Assembly (NCBI GenBank): GCA_964354855.1
Contig: CAYHBO010000002.1
Span: 14,266-78,265 of the forward strand
Length of the DNA: 64,000 nucleotides
Reading direction: 5' to 3'
DNA from: CAYHBO01 sp964354855
Lineage (GTDB): Bacteria > Babelota > Babeliae > Babelales > RVW-14
Shown here: piece after piece, positions 1-7,479 of the stretch
Position numbering within the stretch: the first letter of the stretch is position 1
Layout of the letters: every line of letters begins with the position of its first letter
Position numbers and translations under genes: made by a program
Notes under the pieces: generated by a model
The model's input: only the letters and a program-made list of their open reading frames with translations
What the model was told of the DNA's origin: nothing
Databases searched by the model: none

Positions 1-2
1 GT

Positions 3-602
3 AACAAAATTAATGTTGATGGAACCAATAACATTTTAGAAGGATGCCTTCAAAATAAGGTTCCAACCGTTATTTATTCATCATCATCGGCGGTTTATGG
101 GAATAGAAATAAGAATTGTAGTGAGCTGGACGTTGTTGAGCCGCTTACGCCGTATGCAAAAAGTAAACTTGCAGCAGAAGCTTTATGTCTTGATTACGCT
201 AAAAAATATAACGTAAAAACAGCCTGTTTACGGTACTTTAATGTTTATGGTGATCGGCAAAGTCCGCATGGAGATTATGCTTCAGTAGTTGCTAAATTCA
301 GAAAATTGCTCCAAGAAGGTAAACCGTTAACGATTCATGGTGATGGTAAACAAACGCGTGATTTTATTAATGTTGCCGATGTTGTAGAGGCGAATTTACA
401 AATTGCGGCGCTTGATCAGTTGCAGGGTGATATTTTTAATATTGGTTCAGGAAAAAGTATGACGTTGTTTGGTTTGATTGATCAGCTTAAACAAGAGCTT
501 GCCATTGATAAAAGTAGTGTGGTGTTTGATGCGCCACGAGAAGGAGATATTCTTCATTCGCAGGCAAATTGTAGTAAATACATGAATATGGTTTGTCGGT
601 AG
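3..602 (+). CDS. NAD-dependent sugar-nucleotide epimerase/dehydratase, 5'-partial and probably frameshifted
   Basis: The reading frame is open from the window edge, so the NAD-binding N-terminus lies outside. What is visible is the second half of an extended short-chain dehydrogenase: an SSSAVYG stretch, then the catalytic Tyr and Lys in PYAKSK (Tyr-x-x-x-Lys), an RYFNVYG motif and RDFINVADVV, which together are typical of UDP-glucose/UDP-GlcNAc 4-epimerase-like enzymes making nucleotide sugars for surface polysaccharide. After GDILHS, where family members continue into a roughly 30-residue tail, the frame runs QANCSKYMNMVCR and stops. In another frame the DNA continues IHEYGLSVGDLRD to a stop at 617-619, which looks more like a family tail, so a small indel near 575-590 is likely. 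The exact substrate cannot be told. Confidence 0.8.
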   Translation, partial: NKINVDGTNNILEGCLQNKVPTVIYSSSSAVYGNRNKNCSELDVVEPLTPYAKSKLAAEALCLDYAKKYNVKTACLRYFNVYGDRQSPHGDYASVVAKFRKLLQEGKPLTIHGDGKQTRDFINVADVVEANLQIAALDQLQGDIFNIGSGKSMTLFGLIDQLKQELAIDKSSVVFDAPREGDILHSQANCSKYMNMVCR

Positions 603-641
603 GGGACTTAAGGGATTAAGTTTTACATTTGTTAAATAATT

Positions 642-668
642 AAGGGGAGATGAAAGTCTCCTTTTTTT
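642..668 (+). terminator. Intrinsic terminator after the epimerase gene
   Basis: AAGGGGAGA (642-650) pairs with TCTCCTTTT across a six-base loop, and the 3' arm runs straight into a T tract. It lies about 40 bases after the epimerase stop and before the tRNA gene. Confidence 0.7.
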
Positions 669-722
669 AATAGACCGCTGTTTTATTTACTGATATTCTG
701 GGCAAAATTTTCCATCTTAGAT

Positions 723-806
723 GCCGAAGTGGTGAAACTGGCAGACACGCTAGATTCAGAGTCTAGTCCCTTAACGGGGGTAGGGGTTCAACTCCCCTCT
801 TCGGCA
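723..806 (+). tRNA. tRNA-Leu (anticodon CAG)
   Basis: A full cloverleaf can be drawn. The acceptor arm GCCGAAG (723-729) pairs with CTTCGGC (799-805) and is followed by discriminator A. The anticodon stem CTAGA/TCTAG (750-754/762-766) holds loop TTCAGAG with CAG at 757-759. A long variable arm (TCCCTTAACGGGGG region) marks a class II tRNA, and the T arm AGGGG-TTCAACT-CCCCT lies at 782-798. The 3' CCA is not encoded, so it must be added by a CCA-adding enzyme. Confidence 0.95.
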
Positions 807-819
807 ATCCATTACCCGT

Positions 820-847
820 TTGATTTTTACGAGATTTTCTCTACAAT
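820..847 (+). promoter_or_regulatory. Putative sigma-70 promoter for the secreted protein at 884
   Basis: TTGATT (820-825), a 16-base spacer and TACAAT (842-847), with the expected start point about 30 bases before the ATG at 884. Confidence 0.5.
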
Positions 848-883
848 AAATTATATTACTAGCGCTTTATAAAGGGGTAAATT

Positions 884-1414
884 ATGAAAAGAATTCTATT
901 TGTAACTATTTTAAGTTTATTTTGTATGGTCAGTTTGGTCGTGGCAAAACCTGCGGAAAAGTGTGGGACATACACTGAAACGAATAATTCGGCAAAATTA
1001 AAAATCGAAACTGATCGAACGGTTACACAGGACGGTGAGACTTACAGTAAAAAGAGTGAGATTGATATTAAGGCTTCAAGTATTAAATTAAGCAATTCTA
1101 CTTACAATGCTCCTCGGGTTTGGTTAACCGCTTTAATTATTTCTCTTGCGAATTCGAATGTTAAAGGCGTTCTTTTCCTTGAAGGCAATAAGCTTATTAT
1201 TAAAAATTGCACTATAAATGGAGATCTAGCGCTGAAAAAATCTGCAGATTCAGATGATGGAAATATTGATGTTGAACTTCGAGGGAACACTAAAGTTACT
1301 GGTAATGTTGAATTTATCGGAGATCCTGGTGTTCTTAAAGTTGGTCAATCGGTTAAAATAATGGGTAAACCGGTTAACGTGGTTGGTGGAAAAGTTGTTC
1401 TGATAAATCGTTAA
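884..1414 (+). CDS. Secreted protein of unknown function, beta-repeat-like
   Basis: 176 residues. An AAAGGGG ribosome-binding site precedes the ATG. Residues 1-21 form a clear signal peptide (Lys-Arg, hydrophobic core, VVAKP cleavage region). The mature part is rich in Asn, Lys, Val and Thr and alternates short hydrophobic stretches (VLFLEGNKLIIKNCTINGDL, VELRGNTKVTGNVEFIG), a pattern seen in proteins that fold as stacked beta strands such as beta-helices or bactofilin-like proteins. That resemblance is only structural intuition; I recognise no family. It stands alone between the tRNA and dnaJ and has its own promoter-like sequence, so it is probably monocistronic. Confidence 0.7.
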   Translation: MKRILFVTILSLFCMVSLVVAKPAEKCGTYTETNNSAKLKIETDRTVTQDGETYSKKSEIDIKASSIKLSNSTYNAPRVWLTALIISLANSNVKGVLFLEGNKLIIKNCTINGDLALKKSADSDDGNIDVELRGNTKVTGNVEFIGDPGVLKVGQSVKIMGKPVNVVGGKVVLINR

Positions 1415-1460
1415 ACGCTTAGTTTGCAGTGATGTGAGCTAAACCTTCAGACTTTTAGTC

Positions 1461-1489
1461 TTGAATGTCTTGTTGTTTTGCTCTATAAT
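1461..1489 (+). promoter_or_regulatory. Putative sigma-70 promoter for dnaJ
   Basis: TTGAAT (1461-1466), exactly 17 bases, then a perfect TATAAT (1484-1489). The start point would fall near 1496, giving a leader of about 64 bases. No CIRCE operator is visible in the leader. Confidence 0.65.
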
Positions 1490-1559
1490 CTGAGATCTCT
1501 TGAGTTACTTCCACTAAAAAAATATAAGAAAAAATTTCAACCATTTTGTGTAAAGAACC

Positions 1560-2666
1560 ATGGCAAAACGTGATTACTATGAAATTCTCGGTGTTGCAAA
1601 AACTGCATCCCAAGAAGAAATAAAGAAATCTTATCGAAAAGTTGCACTTCAATTTCATCCAGACCGTAACCCTGACAATAAAGAAGCTGAAGAGAAGTTT
1701 AAAGAAGCTGCTGAAGCTTACGAAGTTCTTTCAGATGAAGGGAAACGTCAAAAATATGATCAATTTGGTCATGCCGGTATGCATGGCGGGCAAGATTTTC
1801 ATCATGGCAACATGGAAGATATTTTTGAGAATTTTAGTGATATTTTTGGTGATCTGTTCGGGCAAGGTTCTCAAAAGAAAAAGAGTGGCCCGGTTGCTCA
1901 ACGTGGACATGACCTAACCCAGCGCATTGAAGTGACCCTTCAAGAAGCGTATGAAGGTTGTAAAAAAGAAGTTAAAATTTATCATTACGTGAACTGTGAC
2001 TCTTGTTCAGGGAATGGTTGTGCTGCGGGCGCTAAGCCTATAAGTTGCGCCACCTGTAAAGGACATGGTTCTGTTCAGTTTCGTCAGGGCTTTCTTACCT
2101 ATAGTCAAAATTGTTCTAAATGTCATGGGCAGGGTTTTACCATAACGTCTCCGTGCGCAGACTGTCGCGGTCAAACCAGAACTCAAAAACATGACAAGCT
2201 TACCATCACCATTCCAGCCGGCATTTTTGACCAGGCTGAACTTCGTGTTCCTCACAAAGGAGATGCAGGGGTGTTTGGTGGGACTGCTGGCGATCTGTAT
2301 CTTACCGTTCAGGTTAAAGCTCATACGACGTTCTTTCGTCGAGGTGATGACTTAGTTATCAGTCTTACGCTCAGTTACCCTCAATTGGTTTTAGGCTGTC
2401 TCATGGAGTTTGATTCTATTGATGGGGTACGGGAATCGATTAAAATCCCTAAAGGATGTCCGGTTGGTCGTGAGATCATTATTGCGGGTAAAGGATTCCC
2501 AATGCTTCGCTCTCGTGGTCGTGGAAATCTCGTTGTGGTCGCACAATGCGATATTCCAACCAAGCTTGATGCTGCCTCACAACAGGTGTTGCTTGATTAT
2601 GCTGAAAAAATTAAACAGCAAAGTTCAGGTGGGATCTCTGGGTTCTTTAAGAAGTTTTTAGGGTAG
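1560..2666 (+). CDS. dnaJ: Chaperone protein DnaJ
   Basis: 368 residues, the usual length for the full three-domain Hsp40 that delivers substrates to DnaK and stimulates its ATPase. The J domain spans residues 1-70 with the HPD motif at 33-35. It is followed by a Gly/Phe-rich linker ([20 protein letters not shown]) and a zinc domain with four CxxC repeats between residues 146 and 202 (CDSC, CATC, CSKC, CADC). The substrate-binding C-terminal domain contains the [19 protein letters not shown] region. dnaK and grpE are not adjacent. The ATG at 1560 begins the conserved [11 protein letters not shown] start, although no strong Shine-Dalgarno precedes it. Confidence 0.97.
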   Translation: MAKRDYYEILGVAKTASQEEIKKSYRKVALQFHPDRNPDNKEAEEKFKEAAEAYEVLSDEGKRQKYDQFGHAGMHGGQDFHHGNMEDIFENFSDIFGDLFGQGSQKKKSGPVAQRGHDLTQRIEVTLQEAYEGCKKEVKIYHYVNCDSCSGNGCAAGAKPISCATCKGHGSVQFRQGFLTYSQNCSKCHGQGFTITSPCADCRGQTRTQKHDKLTITIPAGIFDQAELRVPHKGDAGVFGGTAGDLYLTVQVKAHTTFFRRGDDLVISLTLSYPQLVLGCLMEFDSIDGVRESIKIPKGCPVGREIIIAGKGFPMLRSRGRGNLVVVAQCDIPTKLDAASQQVLLDYAEKIKQQSSGGISGFFKKFLG

Positions 2667-2788
2667 AAGTCTTGATTGAAATTAACCTGATTAATCCAGC
2701 ATTTTCTCTATTGACCTAAGTATCTTTTTCTGCAAAACTCGCTTCTCGTGGTTTCTTACTATTCACTAATTAACCCCAAGGAGCGTCT

Positions 2789-4921
2789 ATGCTTAAGATA
2801 CTGAGGTATCATCGACTACTTATTGCGAAAACATTACTTATTGTTATGGGATTAAATACTTTTAGTTCAGTAGTCGTTGCTGCAACCGCGGCGCCGGTTC
2901 CGTTTGAAGAACAAAAAGTACGTGGCGTTTATGATGAGCTTGCGCTGTTACATTTACCATCACTTGCAAAACTTGATGTTCAAGAAAAACATGACATTGC
3001 TGAGCTCAATAAAAAGAACAAAGACTTAGCATCGCAAGAGCAAAAAACGTTTACGATTTTCAAAAAGAGCAAAGCACAAAAACTTAAGGATGTGCAGGAT
3101 CAAGAGCTTAAATCTGTTGAGTCACTTCGTCTTATTTACAACACATTTCAAGAGACCGATACGCAAGAGCTAAGTGCTTCAAGTACGTACCTACAAAAAA
3201 ATGTGTGTAACGATCTTACGTTGTTTTATGGCGATAAAGTTGATCCGATGCATCATCTTTTTTCCTTCTTGGACAACACTGAAACGATTTCGGGTAAAAT
3301 TGAGCTACAAAAAATGCTCTATGAACCAACCAGCGACATTAATGAGTTGGTAAGACGGCAAAATGTAGTTAAAGAATTGTTGAGTAACGAACAGCTATTT
3401 AATGACCTTGCTGCAAAAGTTCAAGTTATTAAAGATGTTGAAAAACAGGTGTTATGGTTCTGTCGTCAACAGGATGAACCCATTGCTGAGTACTACGATA
3501 TTCCTTATATCCAAAGCGGGTTTCTTAAAGGGTATAATGATAGTGAAGCAGGTCTTGAATTAGTTAATCGTCAACGTACGGTATTAAGTCCTGCATATTT
3601 TGTAGCGTCGCCGTTTATTTCACATATGCTTTTTTGGTACATTCAATCTAAATTTTTTGGTGACAAAAGAACTTATACGGAGTTTTTTAAAGATACATGT
3701 AAGTTGGTAAAAACGATCGCTAAAGAGACGTTTATGGGAGAACATTCTCATAAAATTCCTGCTGGAGTAAGAGTAGCTGTTTTTGCCGCTGCATCGTTAG
3801 GATTGTATGGATACTACAAAGGAGTTTCTACAGCCGTTGAGACCGCAGGTATCAATAATAAAATTACCAATCAAATCCAAGAAAAATTAATTTCAACCGC
3901 AACGTTAACAAAGACCATCAATGATCTTGGTAATATTGTTTTTAAGAATGACATACTTAAGCAAGGGCTTAGTTCTGTTGGGAAACTTCAAGGTGCGTTT
4001 ACCGGAGTTTCAAAAAAAGCAAAACTAAGCGAGCTACTTCAAAATTTTTCAACCTCGACATTTACCGGAGAAGCAGGCTTTTTTAGCATGCGTGGAAAAG
4101 TATTAAACTCATACAACTTGATGCAAAAAGAATCATCAAATGTTATTGATTTAATGAAGTTTGGTGGGCAAATTGATGCGTATCTTTCCATCACTAAGTT
4201 GTACAAAAAACTTGCAGCTAATTCAAATGCGCAGTACTGCTTTGTGGACTATGTATCAGCCTCTGCACCAGCAATAAATTTAGTTGATTTCTGGCATCCG
4301 ATGCTTGATCCAAACAACGTGGTAAAAAACAGTGCTTCATTGAGCGGGCAAGATGGTATGGCACAAAATATGATTGTGACCGGTCCAAATGCTGGTGGTA
4401 AATCTACTGCACTTAAAGGGATTACCATTGCGGTAGTGCTTGCACAAACCATTGGTATCGCTCCTGCTTCTCAAATGAGCTTAACCCCATTTGCATTGAT
4501 TAACACTTACTTGAACGTGACTGATACTATTGGTCGTGAATCATTGTTCCAAGCGGAATTGAATCGTGCTAAAAAGTTAATTAACAGTATCGCAGGGCTT
4601 AATGCGAATCAGTTTAGTTTTGTTATTTTAGATGAGATTTTCACCGGAACCAATCCTGAAGAAGGAAAAGAAGGTTCTCGTCAAGTGATTAACTTGCTTA
4701 ATCGACAAAAAAATAATATTGCGATTATTGCTACGCATTATCATGATCTTACCGATTTAGAAACATTAACTAAAGGACACATTAAGAACTATAAAGTTTC
4801 CATTGCTCGTGAGAATGGTTTAATCAAGTATCTTTACAAGCTTGAGCCAGGAATCAGTGATCAGAAGATTGCTCTTGAGCTAGTAGGGCAGGCGTTGTCA
4901 GGATACAACACCGCACTCTAA
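2789..4921 (+). CDS. MutS-family ATPase-domain protein with signal peptide and internal membrane segment
   Basis: 710 residues, preceded by AAGGAG. The C-terminal third is a MutS domain V ATPase: Walker A GPNAGGKST at about 532-540, and Walker B FVILDEIFTGTNP at about 611-623 followed by IIATHYHDL, the signature order of MutS-type ABC ATPases. The N-terminus is unlike MutS: residues 11-31 are a signal peptide or anchor (LLIAKTLLIVMGLNTF...VVAATAA), followed by a charged coiled-coil region, and a second hydrophobic stretch (VRVAVFAAASLGLYGYY) lies near residue 330-350. No mismatch-recognition domain I is apparent. The protein therefore appears membrane-associated and is unlikely to act in mismatch repair; its true role is unknown. 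Confidence 0.8.
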   Translation: MLKILRYHRLLIAKTLLIVMGLNTFSSVVVAATAAPVPFEEQKVRGVYDELALLHLPSLAKLDVQEKHDIAELNKKNKDLASQEQKTFTIFKKSKAQKLKDVQDQELKSVESLRLIYNTFQETDTQELSASSTYLQKNVCNDLTLFYGDKVDPMHHLFSFLDNTETISGKIELQKMLYEPTSDINELVRRQNVVKELLSNEQLFNDLAAKVQVIKDVEKQVLWFCRQQDEPIAEYYDIPYIQSGFLKGYNDSEAGLELVNRQRTVLSPAYFVASPFISHMLFWYIQSKFFGDKRTYTEFFKDTCKLVKTIAKETFMGEHSHKIPAGVRVAVFAAASLGLYGYYKGVSTAVETAGINNKITNQIQEKLISTATLTKTINDLGNIVFKNDILKQGLSSVGKLQGAFTGVSKKAKLSELLQNFSTSTFTGEAGFFSMRGKVLNSYNLMQKESSNVIDLMKFGGQIDAYLSITKLYKKLAANSNAQYCFVDYVSASAPAINLVDFWHPMLDPNNVVKNSASLSGQDGMAQNMIVTGPNAGGKSTALKGITIAVVLAQTIGIAPASQMSLTPFALINTYLNVTDTIGRESLFQAELNRAKKLINSIAGLNANQFSFVILDEIFTGTNPEEGKEGSRQVINLLNRQKNNIAIIATHYHDLTDLETLTKGHIKNYKVSIARENGLIKYLYKLEPGISDQKIALELVGQALSGYNTAL

Positions 4922-4948
4922 GCAAGATAAATATACTAATTTAATAGG

Positions 4949-4985
4949 GTCCCTAGATGTAAAAATCTTGGGACTTTTATTTTTG
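4949..4985 (+). terminator. Intrinsic terminator after the MutS-like gene
   Basis: GTCCCTAGAT (4949-4958) pairs with ATCTTGGGAC (4965-4974) with one mismatch, followed by TTTTATTTTT. Confidence 0.75.
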
Positions 4986-5000
4986 GTTTATTGGATTCAT

Positions 5001-5276
5001 ACGTCATCCCAGCGAAGGTTTATAGGCGTCAGCTTAAGGAAAAATAAGCTATAAACTGCTTAGACACGTCATCCTCGCGAACGCGGGGATCCAGGCCTTA
5101 CTTGCTTTTACTAATTTTCTAAAAATTTTTTTAAAAAAAGAAGGATAAAAATTTTAAAAAAGAAAGAAGACCTGGATCCCCGCATTCGCGAGGATGACGT
5201 ATGGATTTACTTTTTAACAAAATTCTTAAGGATAATTTCTTAATTTGACGTCTATGAGTGAAGATTGATATGACGT
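5001..5276. repeat. Palindromic repeat family A, copy 1 (full nested form)
   Basis: Inner arms 5066-5095 and 5171-5200 (ACGTCATCCTCGCG..CGGGGATCCAGG and its complement) match at 29 of 30 positions around a 75-base AT-rich spacer. Outside them a second inverted repeat is visible: ACGTCATCCCAGCGAAGG.TTATAGGCGTCAGCTTAAG on the left (5001-5036) against CTTAATTTGACGTCTATGA and a terminal TGACGT on the right (5239-5276). Only core or partial forms occur at 43239, 52784 and 61497; the copy at 51289 is full. Confidence 0.85.
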
Positions 5277-5285
5277 GATGTGAAA

Positions 5286-5310
5286 AATGCCGGGCATGAA
5301 ACCCGGCATT
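5286..5310 (-). terminator. Intrinsic terminator for the leftward gene at 5337-5705
   Basis: AATGCCGGG (5286-5294) and CCCGGCATT (5302-5310) form a perfect nine-pair stem. Read leftward it is followed by a short T run. Confidence 0.75.
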
Positions 5311-5336
5311 AATAATTTTATAATTAAAGTAAAACA

Positions 5337-5705
5337 TCAATTTTTAATATCTTGAATCAGTTCAATTGGTGCTTCAACAGCAGGAATAACGTAGCAGTGA
5401 TAAAGTATTAGATAAGTAAGAATAGCTGTGGTGGCTCCTGCGACAATACCACTTGCGGTAACTTTTGAAATTTCGCCATCGACGAATAAACTTACGTTGC
5501 CTCTTGTAGGAATAAAATTATCGTGATCATAGCGATGGTAAGGAGATGTGTGTGATTCTTTAACTATCATTTTTGTAATGATGCCAGCGGTAGTTCCGGT
5601 AATCAGGGCGATGCCTACGGCAGTAGTTTTGGTAAGAGGAGAAATTTGTGTGAACATTGAGAGTGTTATGATCAAAGAGAATGTAGAGAGCTTTTTATGT
5701 GTCAT
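5337..5705 (-). CDS. Small membrane protein, paralog of the N-terminal half of the RING-like protein at 5798
   Basis: 122 residues. It begins MTHKKLSTFSLIITLSMFTQ, closely parallel to MIHKKLSALLFVAAFSTTQ of the neighbouring gene, and shares its plan: signal/anchor, a Gly/Ala/Thr-rich hydrophobic segment (TTAVGIALITGTTAGIITKM), a His-rich loop with SPYHRYDHD, and a second membrane segment (TASGIVAGATTAILTYLILYH) in place of its neighbour's LGPLSGLLAYQIAYHSF. It ends soon after, without the cysteine-rich domain. The pair therefore arose by tandem duplication, with the RING-like part lost here or gained next door. Function unknown. A clear terminator follows at 5286-5310. Confidence 0.65.
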   Translation of the reverse strand: MTHKKLSTFSLIITLSMFTQISPLTKTTAVGIALITGTTAGIITKMIVKESHTSPYHRYDHDNFIPTRGNVSLFVDGEISKVTASGIVAGATTAILTYLILYHCYVIPAVEAPIELIQDIKN

Positions 5706-5740
5706 GAGTCGCGTGTCCGGTTATGAATAATGAGAACAGA

Positions 5741-5772
5741 AAAAAGGCCCAGGAAATATCGAGGGCCTTTTT
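5741..5772 (-). terminator. Intrinsic (possibly bidirectional) terminator after the RING-like gene
   Basis: AAAAAGGCCC (5741-5750) pairs perfectly with GGGCCTTTTT (5763-5772). It lies about 25 bases beyond the stop of the leftward gene at 5798, with T runs on both strands. Confidence 0.8.
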
Positions 5773-5797
5773 ATTGGTAGCTTTATGTGCGTGTGTT

Positions 5798-6316
5798 TTA
5801 GATGATGATTAACGGGTCATTGTGTACATAAACCGTTTGTGCAACGTTAAACATGTTGTATACATTTGCACCACAAGTTGGGCAACGATCGCCGTTTCGT
5901 TTCATGAAGTTTGACAAGCAAGTTTTTCTGAAGCGGTGACCACAGTTTACTTTTACTTCTGTGTCGAATGAGTGGCTCCAGCTGTTGATACGATCATGAC
6001 AAAGGCTACAGGTTCCATCATTAACGAATGAGTGATAAGCAATTTGATAGGCGAGTAATCCGCTTAGTGGTCCGAGTGTGAGAGCGACTATCCAGTTTAA
6101 TGGAACATGTCCGTGGTGAATTGAAGCTCCGGCCCAGTGACGATGTACAGTTGTTGTTGGAATGTCATGATCTGGGACTAAGATGGCTGCAAGAGCAGTA
6201 GCTACGAGTCCAACCCCGAGCCCTACGCCAACGGCACCTGATTTATCAAGAGATGATACTTGTGTTGTCGAAAAAGCTGCTACAAAAAGTAGCGCAGATA
6301 ATTTTTTGTGGATCAT
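5798..6316 (-). CDS. Membrane protein with C-terminal RING-H2-like zinc domain
   Basis: 172 residues. Residues 1-23 are a signal peptide or anchor. A Gly/Val/Ala membrane segment (AVGVGLGVGLVATALAAILV) follows, then a His-rich loop and a second membrane segment (IVALTLGPLSGLLAYQIAYH). From about residue 107 comes a RING-type cysteine pattern: CSLC, an 18-residue loop, CGH, RFRKTC, then CPTC. The spacing fits C-x2-C...C-x-H-x2-[H/C]-x2-C...C-x2-C, except that the fifth ligand position is Arg (CGHRFRKTC, where RING-H2 proteins have His). RING domains are classically eukaryotic E3 ubiquitin ligases; in an intracellular bacterium such a protein could act on host ubiquitination, but this is inference and the missing ligand may mean reduced zinc binding. 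A terminator follows at 5741-5772. Confidence 0.75.
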   Translation of the reverse strand: MIHKKLSALLFVAAFSTTQVSSLDKSGAVGVGLGVGLVATALAAILVPDHDIPTTTVHRHWAGASIHHGHVPLNWIVALTLGPLSGLLAYQIAYHSFVNDGTCSLCHDRINSWSHSFDTEVKVNCGHRFRKTCLSNFMKRNGDRCPTCGANVYNMFNVAQTVYVHNDPLIII

Positions 6317-6723
6317 AAGAAATAGTACCTAGGTATAGGGATTAAACGAAATATTGTTAAAACGCACAAACCAAGATTAGAGGGACCATTTTTATTGTCA
6401 AGATTTTGACTTGAGGGCCATTAAATTGGTTTTCTTGGTGAAATAGTTAATGTAGATATTATTAATTACAATTCAGTTTGAATTTTTAAATTCAATAAAG
6501 TAAGATATTTTTATCGTTGTTTTAACTATTTTTGAAAATGTCATTTTTTATGCAAAAAATAGTTAGATAGCGTTTGATTTTTTAAATCGGATCATATACC
6601 ATAGATTTACACGCTATATGATTGATAATTATTTAATCGTACTTTTATTGATAACCTCCATTTCCCCTGTTCGGGCGTTCTGCCTGGATGGGGGTTTTTT
6701 TTAATCCTTCAGGCAACAAAAAG
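6317..6723. other. Intergenic region with an orphan terminator-like hairpin just before truA
   Basis: An AT-rich divergent spacer between the RING-like gene and truA with no convincing ORF. Near its end CCCC (6664-6667), CGGGC (6672-6676), GCCTG (6682-6686) and GGGG (6690-6694) form a hairpin followed by eight Ts (6695-6702). No rightward gene lies upstream, so this is either the end of a small RNA transcribed from within the spacer or a transcription attenuator for truA. An ATG at 6688 lies inside the 3' arm and is not a likely start codon. Confidence 0.5.
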
Positions 6724-7479
6724 ATGCAAAAATTTAAGATTATTATTGCTTATGATGGGACCGATTTTTCCGGTTGGGCCGCTCAACCAGGCAAGGTAAC
6801 CGTTGCATCTACGCTTGAGAAGAGCTTTTTTAAAATTTTTAATCAAGAAATTACAATTCTAGGGGCTTCCCGAACTGATACCGGTGTTCATGCATTAGAG
6901 CAAGTGGCACAATTCCATGCCGAACTTACCGCTTTAGAGGAAGTAATCAGGAAAGCTTGGAATGATCTTTTGCCCTCAAGTGTTCATATAAGAAAGCTTG
7001 AACGGGTTGATAATTCTTTTAATCCGTGTCGTCGAGTGAGGCAAAAGACTTATTACTACGTTCTCTTTCTTCAAAAACCGTTGCCGTTCGTTGCGCGGTT
7101 TGGATGGCATTATCGCTTTATTCACTTTGTTGATTTTGATAAATTTTATGCGTGCTTGCAACGTTATGTTGGAGAGCATGATTTTGCGTCGTTTTGCAAG
7201 GTTGAAGATGAGAAGAAGTCGACAATCAGGCGTATTGATGAAATTACGGTAAAAAAACTTGAGCATTGGTCGGCTTTACTGATTAGCATTAAAGGTAAGT
7301 CATTCTTACATTTTCAGATACGAAGAATGATCGGATATGCGTTAGATGTTGCACGACGAAAAGATTTGACGATAGACTATCTTCAGGCAGTTATAGATAG
7401 CAAGAACCCTCAACAAACGTTATTGAAGGCTGATGGGAAGGGTTTGTGTTTAAGAAAGGTGATATATTATGATGACTGA
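6724..7479 (+). CDS. truA: tRNA pseudouridine synthase A
   Basis: 251 residues from the ATG at 6724, which begins the conserved core MQKFKIIIAYDGTDFSGW. A longer frame from 6688 exists, but its start lies inside a terminator-like hairpin (its first residues are read from the GGGGG-T8 tract), so I reject it. The enzyme isomerises uridines 38-40 in the tRNA anticodon arm. The catalytic Asp is residue 52 in ASRTDTGVHA, and the downstream FLHFQIRRMIGYAL motif is also typical. Its 3' end overlaps cdsA by 11 bases, so the two are translationally coupled. Confidence 0.95.
   Translation: MQKFKIIIAYDGTDFSGWAAQPGKVTVASTLEKSFFKIFNQEITILGASRTDTGVHALEQVAQFHAELTALEEVIRKAWNDLLPSSVHIRKLERVDNSFNPCRRVRQKTYYYVLFLQKPLPFVARFGWHYRFIHFVDFDKFYACLQRYVGEHDFASFCKVEDEKKSTIRRIDEITVKKLEHWSALLISIKGKSFLHFQIRRMIGYALDVARRKDLTIDYLQAVIDSKNPQQTLLKADGKGLCLRKVIYYDD

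Noticed and set aside
5131..5340. Leftward ORF of 69 codons overlapping repeat family A copy 1
   Set aside because: Much of its length is repeat sequence (giving HPRECGDPG) and the rest contains the terminator of the neighbouring gene; no ribosome-binding site.
6688..6723. N-terminal extension of truA from an upstream ATG
   Set aside because: The ATG and next codons are the 3' arm and T tract of a terminator-like hairpin; the family start matches the ATG at 6724.
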